From positions 1 to 43,563 of the forward strand of contig JACPFR010000049.1 of NCBI GenBank assembly GCA_016182905.1: a stretch of DNA of 43,563 bases, written 5' to 3'. The position numbers and the translations under genes were made by a program. Below the pieces are notes generated by a model that had not been told where the DNA came from, made no database searches, and saw only the letters and a list, made by a program, of their open reading frames with translations. This DNA comes from Elusimicrobiota bacterium. Lineage in GTDB: Bacteria; Elusimicrobiota; Elusimicrobia; UBA1565; UBA9628. Numbering within the stretch: position 1 is the first letter of the stretch; the number at the start of each line of letters is the position of its first letter. This document shows, one piece after another, positions 1 through 9,728 of this stretch.

Positions 1-1
1 A

Positions 2-343
2 TGCCGCACGGCGAAGGCGGCCGCCGGGCTGGCTTTAACATCACACGTCGACGACGAGAAACCCTTGTGGGCCGACACCGACGCGAAGGGCCGCGTAACG
101 GCGCTGGGCGCTGACGCCAAGGATAAGAACGCCGTGACTTGCGGCCTTTATTACATGACTCAGAAGGCCGCGACGGCGATGCCTGAAGCCGAACGGCATT
201 CTCGATTAAGGGATTTTTGGCAGGGACTCGTCGCCTCCGGCGAGGTCGTCATGGGCGTGACCCTTTCCAAATCCCTCGACGTCGACCGCCCCGAGGACAT
301 CGCCGCGGCCGAATCATTCCTCACCACGGAGACCAAGCGATGA
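2..343 (+). CDS. Nucleotidyltransferase (NTP_transferase/MobA-like), C-terminal part
   Basis: The 5' end is cut by the window; the frame is open from base 2, giving about 113 residues before the stop. The visible part ends in a stretch reading SLDVDRPEDIAAAESFL, the closing 'D-V-D-x-P-E-D' helix usual in MobA-like and sugar/polyol-phosphate nucleotidyltransferases. A 'TCGLYYM' strand before it fits the same fold. The signature GxGxR loop would lie upstream of the window and cannot be checked. It overlaps the next gene by ATGA. Because the cluster ends with inositol-3-phosphate synthase and a CDP-alcohol phosphatidyltransferase, a CTP:inositol-1-phosphate cytidylyltransferase is a reasonable guess, but other NTP transferases are equally compatible with what is visible. 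Confidence 0.6.
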   Translation, partial: CRTAKAAAGLALTSHVDDEKPLWADTDAKGRVTALGADAKDKNAVTCGLYYMTQKAATAMPEAERHSRLRDFWQGLVASGEVVMGVTLSKSLDVDRPEDIAAAESFLTTETKR

Positions 344-1182
344 AAGCTCTGGGCATCTTACGCGAGACGCAGAACTCCCCCGGCCGCGAGTCGGACGACG
401 CGCTCATCCTCAAGGCCGTGATGGACCAGCTCTCGATCCTCAAGACCGAGGTCACGGTGATGACCCCCGAGGAGTTCGACCGCGCCGACGGCAAGGGCTA
501 CGACCTCATCGTGCCGATGTGCGAGACCTACCCCCGCCTGATGCGCCTCAAGAAGCTCGAGAGCGAGACCGGCGTCGTGACGGTCAACCCCGCCGACTCC
601 GTCCTCGGCTGCTACCGCACGCGCATGCTCGAGTCCTTCGCGAACACGCCCGGCCTCTCCTACCCGCCCACGGTGGTGCGCCGGACGACGCCGGAGGCCA
701 ACCGGACCGCCCCGGATTTCGAGGCGGCGTCCGGCTGGTGGCTCAAGCGCGGCGACGTGCACAACACCTGCGCCTACGACGTGGTCTTCGCCAAGGACTG
801 GGACGAGGCCGAGAAGATCCGCCGCGAGTTCGAGAGCCGCGAGATCAAGGATCTCGCGATCCAGCGCCATACCGACGGCGACCTCATCAAGTTCTACGGC
901 GTCGGCCCCGGGCAGTGGTTCACCTGGTTCTACCACGACCCGTCCACCGCCCGCCGCCTGCCCTTCGAGCTCGAGGACCTCGCCGCCCAGGCCGAGCTCG
1001 CCGCGAAGGCCGTGAAGGTCGAGGTGTTCGGCGGAGACGCCATCGTGACTCCCGACGGAAAGATTTATATCATCGACATCAACAGCTGGCCGAGCTTCGC
1101 GCGCGTGCGCGCCGAAGCCGCGGTCCAGATCGCCCGCCGCCTGCGCCTTCGCCTGCGCCAGGTGGCCGGCAGGAAAGGTTAA
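340..1182 (+). CDS. ATP-grasp (RimK/ITPK-like) family protein
   Basis: A 280-residue protein starting at the ATG in an ATGA overlap with the preceding gene. A longer in-frame start at 217 would lie inside the upstream gene and adds only low-complexity basic sequence. The C-terminal part has the ATP-grasp metal-binding pattern: an acidic strand followed by 'YIIDINSWPSF' near residue 250, comparable to the D-x-N of RimK, D-Ala ligase and inositol polyphosphate 5/6-kinases. A central 'WWLKRGDVHNTCAYDVVF' segment could hold nucleotide-binding lysine contacts. Family members form amide or phosphate bonds using ATP; the substrate here is unknown. The neighbours (aminotransferase, dehydrogenase, inositol genes) suggest a small-molecule ligase or kinase in a head-group pathway. 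Confidence 0.6.
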   Translation: MKALGILRETQNSPGRESDDALILKAVMDQLSILKTEVTVMTPEEFDRADGKGYDLIVPMCETYPRLMRLKKLESETGVVTVNPADSVLGCYRTRMLESFANTPGLSYPPTVVRRTTPEANRTAPDFEAASGWWLKRGDVHNTCAYDVVFAKDWDEAEKIRREFESREIKDLAIQRHTDGDLIKFYGVGPGQWFTWFYHDPSTARRLPFELEDLAAQAELAAKAVKVEVFGGDAIVTPDGKIYIIDINSWPSFARVRAEAAVQIARRLRLRLRQVAGRKG

Positions 1183-1186
1183 GACC

Positions 1187-2530
1187 ATGACGCCTCAAGC
1201 CCTGACGGACGCTCCCTATTCGGCCGGACCCAAGTCGAAGGCCCTGTTCCAGGAGGAGCAGGAGTACATCGCTCCCGGCCTGCAGACGATCGCGCTGTAC
1301 GCCCAGCTCGCCATCGACGGCGGCAGGGGCGCCTCGCTGCGCGACGTGGACGGGAAGGAGTACCTCGATCTCGTCGCCGGCATCGGCGTGGCCTCCCTCG
1401 GCTACGGCCATCCGGACTGGGCCAAGGCCGTCGGCGAGCAGGCCGCGAAGACTGCGGTCGGCTCCTTCACCACGCCGCACCGCGTGAGCTTCCTGCGGAC
1501 CTTGGCGAGCGTGACCCCCAAGGGCCTCACGCGCTGCCAGCTGTACTCCTCCGGCGCCGAGGCCGTCGAGGCCGCGCTGCGCCTCGCTAAGTCCCGAACG
1601 GGCAAGTTCGAGGTCGTGGGTTTCTGGGGCGGCTTCCACGGCAAGACCATGGGCGTGATGGGCCTGCTCAACGACGGCTTCAAGAACAACTACGGCGCGA
1701 TGATGCCGGGCCTGCACCTGTCCCCCTATCCCGACAGCCGGAATTGCCCGTTCGGGACCAAGGGCGAGCACGACTGCGGCGCGCACTCCCTCGACTTCCT
1801 GCGGGAGAAGATCAAGCGCGAGACGACCGGCGCGGTGGCCGCGATCATCATCGAGCCGGTGCAGGGGACGAACGGCAACGTGATCCCGCCGAAGGGCTTC
1901 TTCAAGGGCGTGCAGGACATCGCCAAAGAGATCGGGGCGCTGTTCATCTCCGACGAGATGATCACGGGCTTCGGCCGCACGGGGAAGATGTTCGGGTGCG
2001 ATCATGAGGGGGTCATCCCGGACATGATGACGATCGGGAAAGGCTTCGGGGGCGGGTTCCCGGTGTCGGGCGTGGTGACGAGCACCGAGATCGCGAACTC
2101 GAAACCTTGGTCGAATCCGTCGGGTTCATCCTCCAGCTACGGGGGCAACCCCCTGGCGTCCGCCGCCTGCGATACCACTCTCAAGATTATTCTGCGTGAT
2201 AAGCTCGTCGAGAACGCCGCGACGGTAGGAGCGGCGATGCTCCAGCGCCTCAACGACATCAAGGCCAAGCAGCCTTTGATCGGCTCACTGAGAGGCCGTG
2301 GTTTGATGCTCGGAGTAGACCTCGTCAATCCGAAGGATAAAAAACCCCTCGACAAGAATATCTGTAAGGAGATTTTCGAGGAAGGCCTGAAGCGAGGCGT
2401 TTTGACGATGGCGTACAATCCTTCGCTCAGGATCAATCCTCCTCTGGTGATCACGGAAAAGCAAGCGTTGGACGGTCTCGATCTCATGGCCGAGGCGATG
2501 AATGTCGTCGCGAAGAGGCGAAGCCTCTGA
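1187..2530 (+). CDS. Class III pyridoxal-phosphate aminotransferase
   Basis: A 447-residue protein, a normal length for class III (acetylornithine/4-aminobutyrate type) transaminases. It shows the cofactor-binding pattern in order: 'SSGAEAVEAALRLAK' (phosphate loop), 'GFWGGFHGKTMG', 'IIIEPVQGTNG', the acidic 'FISDEMITGFGRTGK', and the PLP lysine in 'TIGKGFGGGFP' near residue 285. 'GRGLMLGVDL' lies in the C-terminal domain. The ATG lies 4 bases after the ATP-grasp stop. The next gene appears to start inside its stop codon (CTGA). The amino acceptor is unknown; a keto-sugar, keto-inositol or aldehyde made by the adjacent dehydrogenase is possible. The last ~400 bases look slightly less GC-rich by eye, which was not measured. 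Confidence 0.85.
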   Translation: MTPQALTDAPYSAGPKSKALFQEEQEYIAPGLQTIALYAQLAIDGGRGASLRDVDGKEYLDLVAGIGVASLGYGHPDWAKAVGEQAAKTAVGSFTTPHRVSFLRTLASVTPKGLTRCQLYSSGAEAVEAALRLAKSRTGKFEVVGFWGGFHGKTMGVMGLLNDGFKNNYGAMMPGLHLSPYPDSRNCPFGTKGEHDCGAHSLDFLREKIKRETTGAVAAIIIEPVQGTNGNVIPPKGFFKGVQDIAKEIGALFISDEMITGFGRTGKMFGCDHEGVIPDMMTIGKGFGGGFPVSGVVTSTEIANSKPWSNPSGSSSSYGGNPLASAACDTTLKIILRDKLVENAATVGAAMLQRLNDIKAKQPLIGSLRGRGLMLGVDLVNPKDKKPLDKNICKEIFEEGLKRGVLTMAYNPSLRINPPLVITEKQALDGLDLMAEAMNVVAKRRSL

Positions 2531-3513
2531 GCAAGATCCAGTCCGTCGCTCTCGTCGGCTTCGGGGCCATCGCGGAAGGCGCCCACCTGTCGGCTCTGCG
2601 CTCGTGCAATGTCGTCGTGGATGCGGTCGCCGAGCCCTCGACATTGCGCCGCGAAGCGGCGCGCCGTTCGTTGCCGCACGCACGTATCTACGACTCCGTG
2701 GAGCAGCTCCTGTCGGCGGAGAGATCGCTCGACGCCCTCATCGTCTGCTCTCCGCCAAGCTATCACGGAAACGGAATTTTGTCTGGGATTCGCGCCGGCA
2801 TCCACGTCCTCTGTGAAAAGCCCCTGACTTTGGACCCGGAAGTATTCGCCCAGATCCAAACGGAATCCGCTTCGCGGAACGTGTGTGTGTACTCCATCAA
2901 CAACTGGGCCTACTCCCCGCAATGGGCCCGCCTTCTCGAGGTCGTTGCGTCGGGCCGCCTCGGCCCCATCCGCCATGCCGATATCCGCGTGCTTCGCACG
3001 CGTCCGTCGATCTCGGCTTCGCCGAACGACTGGCGCAGAGACCCGGCCATCTCCGGCGGGGGCATCTTCGTGGATCACGGCTGGCACAATCTCTATTTGA
3101 TGCGGCGCCTTCTGGGGGCCGAGGCGTCTATCGTCGACGTCGTCCTTCAACCGAAGGGCTCGGTGGACGACGTTGCGACCGCGTTGTTCACCGCTCCTGG
3201 AGCCTCCGGCACCATGCACCTGTCCTGGCGCGCGGGCGAGCGCTCGAACTCCGCGTTCGTGACCGGCGAAAAAGGCTCCGCCGAGCTCCGCGACGACTCC
3301 CTGACCGTCAAGGCGAACGGCCTCGAGGAGACCACACGCTTCCCCGAGAAGCTCTCCGGCGGATCCGCGCACCCCGAATGGCTCGCCGAGATGTGGCCGG
3401 CCTTCGAGGCCGAGTGCGCCGGGGTCGGGCGAGGGAACAACCTCGCCGAGGCCGCCTTCTGCCTCGCGACCATCCGCGCGGCCTACGCGACGGAGGAGGC
3501 GACGCGTGCCTAA
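2527..3513 (+). CDS. Gfo/Idh/MocA family NAD(P)-dependent oxidoreductase, CTG start
   Basis: About 328 residues. The Rossmann motif reads 'VALVGFGAIAEGAH', and the family's 'EKP' catalytic lysine motif appears as 'LCEKPLTLDP'. The first ATG-like start in frame (GTG or ATG near 2614-2617) would delete the whole nucleotide-binding loop. Upstream in frame there is no ATG, GTG or TTG back to 2461, while a CTG at 2527 overlaps the previous stop as CTGA, with an AAGAGG ribosome-binding site about 8 bases before it. A CTG start is therefore inferred. The enzyme should oxidise or reduce a sugar, inositol or related alcohol; the substrate is unknown. It overlaps the next gene by 8 bases. Confidence 0.75.
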   Translation: MSKIQSVALVGFGAIAEGAHLSALRSCNVVVDAVAEPSTLRREAARRSLPHARIYDSVEQLLSAERSLDALIVCSPPSYHGNGILSGIRAGIHVLCEKPLTLDPEVFAQIQTESASRNVCVYSINNWAYSPQWARLLEVVASGRLGPIRHADIRVLRTRPSISASPNDWRRDPAISGGGIFVDHGWHNLYLMRRLLGAEASIVDVVLQPKGSVDDVATALFTAPGASGTMHLSWRAGERSNSAFVTGEKGSAELRDDSLTVKANGLEETTRFPEKLSGGSAHPEWLAEMWPAFEAECAGVGRGNNLAEAAFCLATIRAAYATEEATRA

Positions 3514-4655
3514 CCCCCCGAACGTCTTCACGCGCGCGATCCTCTGGGCAGCCCATCCCAAGCTGCTGTGGCAGCGTTGCGGCGGCATGTCCGTGCTCGA
3601 ACGCCAGCTGTTCACCGCGGCGCGCGCGGGCCTCGAGTCGGTGTTCGTGACGATCGCCGAGCCCGAGGAGGGCCAGCTCGCACTCCTTCGCCTGCCGCTC
3701 GGCCTCGAGGTGCGCTGGGTGACCAAGGGCGAGGCGGCGCTGAGCGAATGCGAGCCGCCCTATCTCGGCCTTTCCGCCGACCATTTCATCCGGGTCGACA
3801 CCTTGGCCTTCATCGCCCGCCAGGAATTCCCGACCTCGGTCAGCTATGAGGACGCCTCCGCGCTGAGCGTCGTCCAGGTCGTGCTCGCCCGCGATGAGCA
3901 TATCTCGCGCGTCAAGCAACCCCTGCCCGACGGGGCCTGCAAGCGCCTCGAGGCGCCGCTCAACCAGGGCGCGATCGTGGACTGGCTCATGGTCGCCGGC
4001 CCCAAGCCCCAGGACGGCTTCATGGCCCGCCACTTCGACCGCCACCTCTCGCTGGCCGCGAGCCGGGCGCTGCTCGACACCGGGGTCACGCCGAACCAGA
4101 TGACCGTGTTCAGCACGACGCTGGGTCTGATCGGCGCCTCGTTCTTCCTCGGCGACACGCGCCTCCACTACGTGACCGGGGCCATGCTCGTCTGGCTGCA
4201 CTCGGTGCTCGACGGCTGCGACGGCGAGCTCGCGCGCGTGCGCTTCCAGGAAACCCCCCTCGGCTCCGACCTCGACTTCTGGGGCGACAACCTCGTGCAC
4301 CTGGCCTTGTTCACCTGCCTCGGCGTCGGCTTCTGGCTCGACGGGCACCGCCGCACCTTGGCGCTTGCGGCCGTCGCCGACGCGGGCGTGCTCGCCTCGG
4401 CCTGGACCGCGTGGCGGCACCGCCGCGCGCGCCGCGAGAACCGCGGCCCGGAGACCGGCGTCGTGGAGCAGGCCGGCGGCGACGGCTTCGAATCCAAGCT
4501 CTCCCGCATCGAGAACGCGCTCGCCCAGCGGGACTTCATCTACCTGCTCGTGATCCTCGCCTTCGTCGACATGGTCTACGAGTTCCTCTGGGCCGCGGCC
4601 ATCGGCGGCTCGCTCTATTTCATAGTCATGCTGTATCTCAGGAGAGTCAACATCA

Positions 4656-6047
<1,392 letters not shown>

Positions 6048-6064
6048 GCCGCGCGGCGGAGCGC

Positions 6065-6102
6065 AGCCGGGCGGAGGGAAACCTCCGCCCGGCTCTTTTT
6101 TT
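6065..6102 (+). terminator. Intrinsic terminator closing the inositol cluster
   Basis: A perfect 13-bp stem (6065-6077 with 6082-6094) capped by a GAAA tetraloop is followed by seven T residues at 6096-6102. It begins 18 bases after the inositol-3-phosphate synthase stop and separates that cluster from the bamA operon. Confidence 0.95.
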
Positions 6103-6176
6103 CGGAATACGGTTAAAAATGATTGTTTTAAAAGCATTTATTTGTCGCGTCTGAACGCCCCAAGCCGCTCCGATTT

Positions 6177-6185
6177 TGGTAGACT
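6177..6185 (+). promoter_or_regulatory. Extended -10 promoter element of the bamA-lpx operon
   Basis: TGGTAGACT is a TGn-extended -10 with the hexamer TAGACT at 6180-6185. It lies 10 bases before the GTG start of bamA, leaving a leader of only about 3-4 nt. No convincing -35 was seen. Confidence 0.55.
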
Positions 6186-6195
6186 CTCGCGTCCG

Positions 6196-8736
6196 GTGAA
6201 AAGCCTCCTTATAAGTGTTATCGCCGCGGCCGCGCTGTCGTCATCGGCCTGGGGTCAGACGCCGTCCTCCGGGACGCCGCCCGCCTCCGAGCCGCCTTCG
6301 ATCTCCACCGAAACCTCAGCCGCCGCGCCCACCCTCTCGACAGCCTCGGCTGTCGCGCCGGAGATCTCCACAGCCCCAGCCACGTCTTCGACGCTCCCCG
6401 GCCTGGCCACGGACTACGCGACCCCCGCCGTCGGTACGTCCACGGAATCCACCACGGCGGCCGAGCCCCCTCCCGGCGTCGTGCCCCGCCCCTGGGTGAT
6501 CGGCGAGATCAAGGCCGAAGTCCTCAAGAACACCAAGCTCTCCACGATCCGCGGCGCCATCAAGGGCCGCAAAGGCGACCTGTACGACCGGCCCGACCTC
6601 GACAAGGACATCCAGTCCCTGCTCGGCCTGGGCCTGTTCGAGCGCGTCGGGGCCGAGGTCAGCCTGCTCGAGAAGCCCGTCCCCGAGCACTTCCGCAAGG
6701 CCGCGGGCGCCGACCGCCAGATCCTCCTCAACTTCATCGTCAAAGAGAAGCCGGTCATCAAGAAGATCTCCTTCGAGGGCAACAAGAAGCTCTCCCGCGG
6801 CACGCTCTCCGACCTCCTGACCCTCAAGACCAAGGACCCCTACGACCGAGTCAAGCTCGACGAGGACGAGGAGAAGCTGGTCTCGAAGTACCGCGAGAAG
6901 GGCTTCCTCGACGCCGCCGTCGATTACGAGGTCAAGACCGACACGGCCGCGTCCACCGTGGAGCTGGTCTTCAAGGTGGCCGAGGGACCGAAGTCGCGCA
7001 TCGAGCTCGTCGAGCTCGGCGGCGTCGCCGCGTTCAAGCGCAAGGTCCTCCTGAAGCTGATGAAGAACGCCCGCAAGAAGGTCTTCTTCTCGAAGGACCT
7101 TCCCGACGACATCGCCAAGATCGAGGCGCACTACAAGAACAACGGCTTCCTCGACGTCGCCGTCTCCAGCCCCCTCGTCAGCCTCAGCGCCGACAAGACG
7201 CGCATCAACATCGCGCTCGGCGTGACCGAAGGCCGCTCCTACCGCTTCGGCAAGACGACCTTCACGGGACACCTGATCTACACCTCGAGCGAGGTGGCCA
7301 AGACCATCGAGTACCGCGAGGGCAAGGTCTTCAGCCAGGAGAAGTTCGAGGAGACGATCCGAGGCATACAGGAGCTGTACTCCGACCGCGGCCGCCTGCG
7401 CACGCGCATCAATCCCGTCAAGAACTTCAACACGAAGACCGACCGCATGGATGTGGTCTTCGAGATCGTCGAGGGCCCCATCTCCTACATCGGCCACGTG
7501 GACGTGGAGGGCAACAAGGCCACCAAGACCTTCGTCCTGCGCCGCGAGATCGTCATCAAGCCCGGCGACATGTTCCGCTCCTCGCGCGTGCGCCGCAGCA
7601 TCGAGAAGATCCGCAACCTCGGGTTCATCGACGACGTGGACCTCGACCTCCAGCCGACGCCCTCCGACAACGACAAGGTCGACCTGACCTTCGACGTGGC
7701 CGAGGGCAAGCCCGGCGTCCTGACGGCCGGCGCGGCCTACTCCTCGGTGGACGGGCTGATCGGGACTTTGTCCCTCCAGCATCTCAACTTGTTCGGCCGC
7801 GCGCAGAAGGGCTCGATCCAGTGGTCTTTCGGGCGCCGCGTGCAGGACTACTCGATCAGCTGGACGACGCCCTGGGTCGGCGACAGCCCGACGAGCCTCG
7901 GCTTCGACGTCTACAACACCCGCCGCATCAACCCCTTCGACACCTCGCTGTCCGCCTACGTCGAGCGCCGCACCGGAGGCTCGATCCGCCTCGGGCCCCG
8001 GTTCGAGGAGGACAAGTACCAGCTGAACCTGAACTACGGCCTGGCGCGGATCTCGATCGAGAACGTGCAGGACCAGTTCCGGGGCACGCTCACCGAGGGC
8101 ACGAGCATCCAGTCCTCGTTCGGCGCGGAGTTCTCCCGCGACACCCGGGACAGCATCTGGGACCCGGCGCGCGGCACCCGCCACGGCATCGGCGCCCAGC
8201 TGTCCGGCGGCCCGTTCCAGGGAGACATCCATTTCTTCAAGCCGAGCGTCACCAACCAGGGCCACCACACCTTGTTCACCGTCGAGGACTGGCCCTTCGT
8301 GATCTCGGCCTATCACCGCGGCGGCTACGTGACCCAGTTCGGCAAGACCGGCCAGGTGCCCGTCCAGGACCGCTACTTCATAGGCGGCCAGGACTCCCTG
8401 CGCGGGTACTCGCCCTCCGGCGAGGCCGGCTACCCGCAGGGCGGCAAGATCTACAGCGTGGCGAACGTCGAGTTCGGCTTCCCGCTCGCGCGCGAGCGCA
8501 AGAAGACGATCGTCAAGTTCGTCGTCTTCGCCGACGCGGGCGGCGCCTGGGACCGCGTGCGGGACGTCTCCGGCCGCATCGGCTCCGGCACGCGCGACAT
8601 CAAGACCGACGTCGGCTTCGGCCTGCGCTTCGTCACCCCCGCCTTCCCGATCCGTCTCGATTACGGCTATGGCCTCAACCACCGCGGCGGCGAGCGTCTG
8701 TATCAAATCAACTTCGGCCTAGGACCCCTCTTCTAA
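6196..8736 (+). CDS. bamA: Outer-membrane protein assembly factor BamA
   Basis: An 846-residue Omp85-family protein that would insert beta-barrel proteins into the outer membrane. The GTG at 6196 gives a clean signal peptide (VKSLLISVIAAAALSSSAWG); the in-frame TTG at 6142 adds 18 polar residues before it and lies upstream of the -10 element, so it is rejected. A Ser/Ala/Pro/Thr-rich linker of about 70 residues follows, then POTRA repeats from about residue 96 to 505, then the 16-strand-type barrel. The 'RYFIGGQDSLRGYSPSGEAG' segment contains the conserved RG-Y of strand-folding loop L6. The chain ends in phenylalanine (GPLF), the expected beta-signal. The stop overlaps the next start as TAATG. 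Confidence 0.93.
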   Translation: MKSLLISVIAAAALSSSAWGQTPSSGTPPASEPPSISTETSAAAPTLSTASAVAPEISTAPATSSTLPGLATDYATPAVGTSTESTTAAEPPPGVVPRPWVIGEIKAEVLKNTKLSTIRGAIKGRKGDLYDRPDLDKDIQSLLGLGLFERVGAEVSLLEKPVPEHFRKAAGADRQILLNFIVKEKPVIKKISFEGNKKLSRGTLSDLLTLKTKDPYDRVKLDEDEEKLVSKYREKGFLDAAVDYEVKTDTAASTVELVFKVAEGPKSRIELVELGGVAAFKRKVLLKLMKNARKKVFFSKDLPDDIAKIEAHYKNNGFLDVAVSSPLVSLSADKTRINIALGVTEGRSYRFGKTTFTGHLIYTSSEVAKTIEYREGKVFSQEKFEETIRGIQELYSDRGRLRTRINPVKNFNTKTDRMDVVFEIVEGPISYIGHVDVEGNKATKTFVLRREIVIKPGDMFRSSRVRRSIEKIRNLGFIDDVDLDLQPTPSDNDKVDLTFDVAEGKPGVLTAGAAYSSVDGLIGTLSLQHLNLFGRAQKGSIQWSFGRRVQDYSISWTTPWVGDSPTSLGFDVYNTRRINPFDTSLSAYVERRTGGSIRLGPRFEEDKYQLNLNYGLARISIENVQDQFRGTLTEGTSIQSSFGAEFSRDTRDSIWDPARGTRHGIGAQLSGGPFQGDIHFFKPSVTNQGHHTLFTVEDWPFVISAYHRGGYVTQFGKTGQVPVQDRYFIGGQDSLRGYSPSGEAGYPQGGKIYSVANVEFGFPLARERKKTIVKFVVFADAGGAWDRVRDVSGRIGSGTRDIKTDVGFGLRFVTPAFPIRLDYGYGLNHRGGERLYQINFGLGPLF

Positions 8737-9728
8737 TGAAATCGACAAGGCTCTTCGTGTCTTTGTGTCTTTGTGGTTCATTCGTCCTGTCGTCCGTCCC
8801 GGCGCGCGCCATCGAGCTCTCGCTCGAGGAGAACCGCGGCGAGCGCGGCAGCGTGGGCTACGTGGACATGAGACGGCTGTTCACGGCCAGCCCCGACGCC
8901 GCCCGGGCGCGCGAGGGCCTCGAGGAGCTCGTCCGCCAGGCCGAGGAGCGCGTCAACTCGAAGAAGGGCGACCTGCTGCGCCTGCGCCAGGAGCTCAGCA
9001 CGCTTAAGATCGAGCGCGAGGAGCTCGCGAAGTCCACGCCGACCGTCTCCGTCCCCGTGAAGCCCGCGGTCAAGCCGGCCCCGGCGCCCCTGCCCACGCC
9101 GGTCCCCGCCAAGCCGCTGTCGCCGACGCCGGCGCCGAAGCCCGTCGAGACCCCCGTCGCCCCCGTGACCGCCCTGCCGCCCACCGACGGGCCCGCCGCC
9201 TCGACGCAGGCTGCCCCGGCCCCGCTGACGATCAACCTCCCCGGGCTGACCGACGGCCCGCTCAACCTGGAGCGCCCCGGCGCCTCCCCTCTGAACCCGA
9301 CGCGGGACCGCGGCACGCCCCAGCCGCCGCCCGAGCCGGCGCCCGTCGCCGTCGCGACGGCGCCCGCCCCCGCGCCCACGCCTGAGCCGGCGCCCGAGCC
9401 GGCACCCGAGCCCGTCCCCGCCGGGCCCACTTTCGCCCAGCGCCTGCTCGAGATGGACGGCCGGATCGTTGCTTTGCAGGGGGACATCGACCGACTCCAG
9501 TCCGAGCTGGACCGCGAGCGCCTGGGCGCCGAGCGCACCTTGCTCGACGCCGAGGGCCGCAAGACGGACCAGGTGCTCGCGCGCCTGTACCGCGCCATCT
9601 CCGAGGTCGCCCGGCGCGAAGGCGTCAGCGTGGTCGTGGACAAGTCCGCCACCCTCTACGGCCACCCCGCCGTCGACCTGACCGACAAGGTCTTGAAGCA
9701 GCTGCGAGGAGTCGTCCCGGCCCGATGA
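8736..9728 (+). CDS. OmpH/Skp-like periplasmic chaperone with a long proline-rich insert
   Basis: A 330-residue exported protein in the usual place between bamA and lpxD. The signal peptide is MKSTRLFVSLCLCGSFVLSS...ARA. The OmpH start 'VGYVDMRRLFTASPDAARA' is followed by a first coiled-coil stretch to about residue 105. About 130 residues of Pro/Ala/Thr-rich sequence follow, with several P-E-P-A repeats. The second coiled-coil arm and the C-terminal beta segment 'GVSVVVDKSATLYGHPAVDLTDKVLKQL' come last. Canonical Skp is about 160-190 residues with an uninterrupted tentacle, so the insert sits where the two helices of the tentacle should meet. The hydrophobic core of the signal peptide is encoded by a dispersed repeat (8751-8780). 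Confidence 0.85.
   Translation: MKSTRLFVSLCLCGSFVLSSVPARAIELSLEENRGERGSVGYVDMRRLFTASPDAARAREGLEELVRQAEERVNSKKGDLLRLRQELSTLKIEREELAKSTPTVSVPVKPAVKPAPAPLPTPVPAKPLSPTPAPKPVETPVAPVTALPPTDGPAASTQAAPAPLTINLPGLTDGPLNLERPGASPLNPTRDRGTPQPPPEPAPVAVATAPAPAPTPEPAPEPAPEPVPAGPTFAQRLLEMDGRIVALQGDIDRLQSELDRERLGAERTLLDAEGRKTDQVLARLYRAISEVARREGVSVVVDKSATLYGHPAVDLTDKVLKQLRGVVPAR
8751..8780 (+). repeat. Dispersed 'CTTTGTG' repeat copy inside a signal-peptide coding region
   Basis: This 30-base stretch contains CTTCGTGTCTTTGTGTCTTT and matches the arm at 27594-27623 at 28 of 30 positions. It encodes residues 6-15 of the OmpH signal peptide. Confidence 0.7.

Noticed and set aside
1187-2530. Class III aminotransferase as GnnB
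   Set aside because: GnnB belongs to the DegT/DnrJ/EryC1 family; this protein has the class III motif set and lies far from the lpx genes.
6142-6195. Upstream TTG start for bamA
   Set aside because: It lies before the predicted -10 element and puts polar residues before the signal peptide.
6316-8706. Minus-strand open frame of 796 codons opposite bamA
   Set aside because: BamA is unambiguous on the plus strand; the opposite frame has no motifs.
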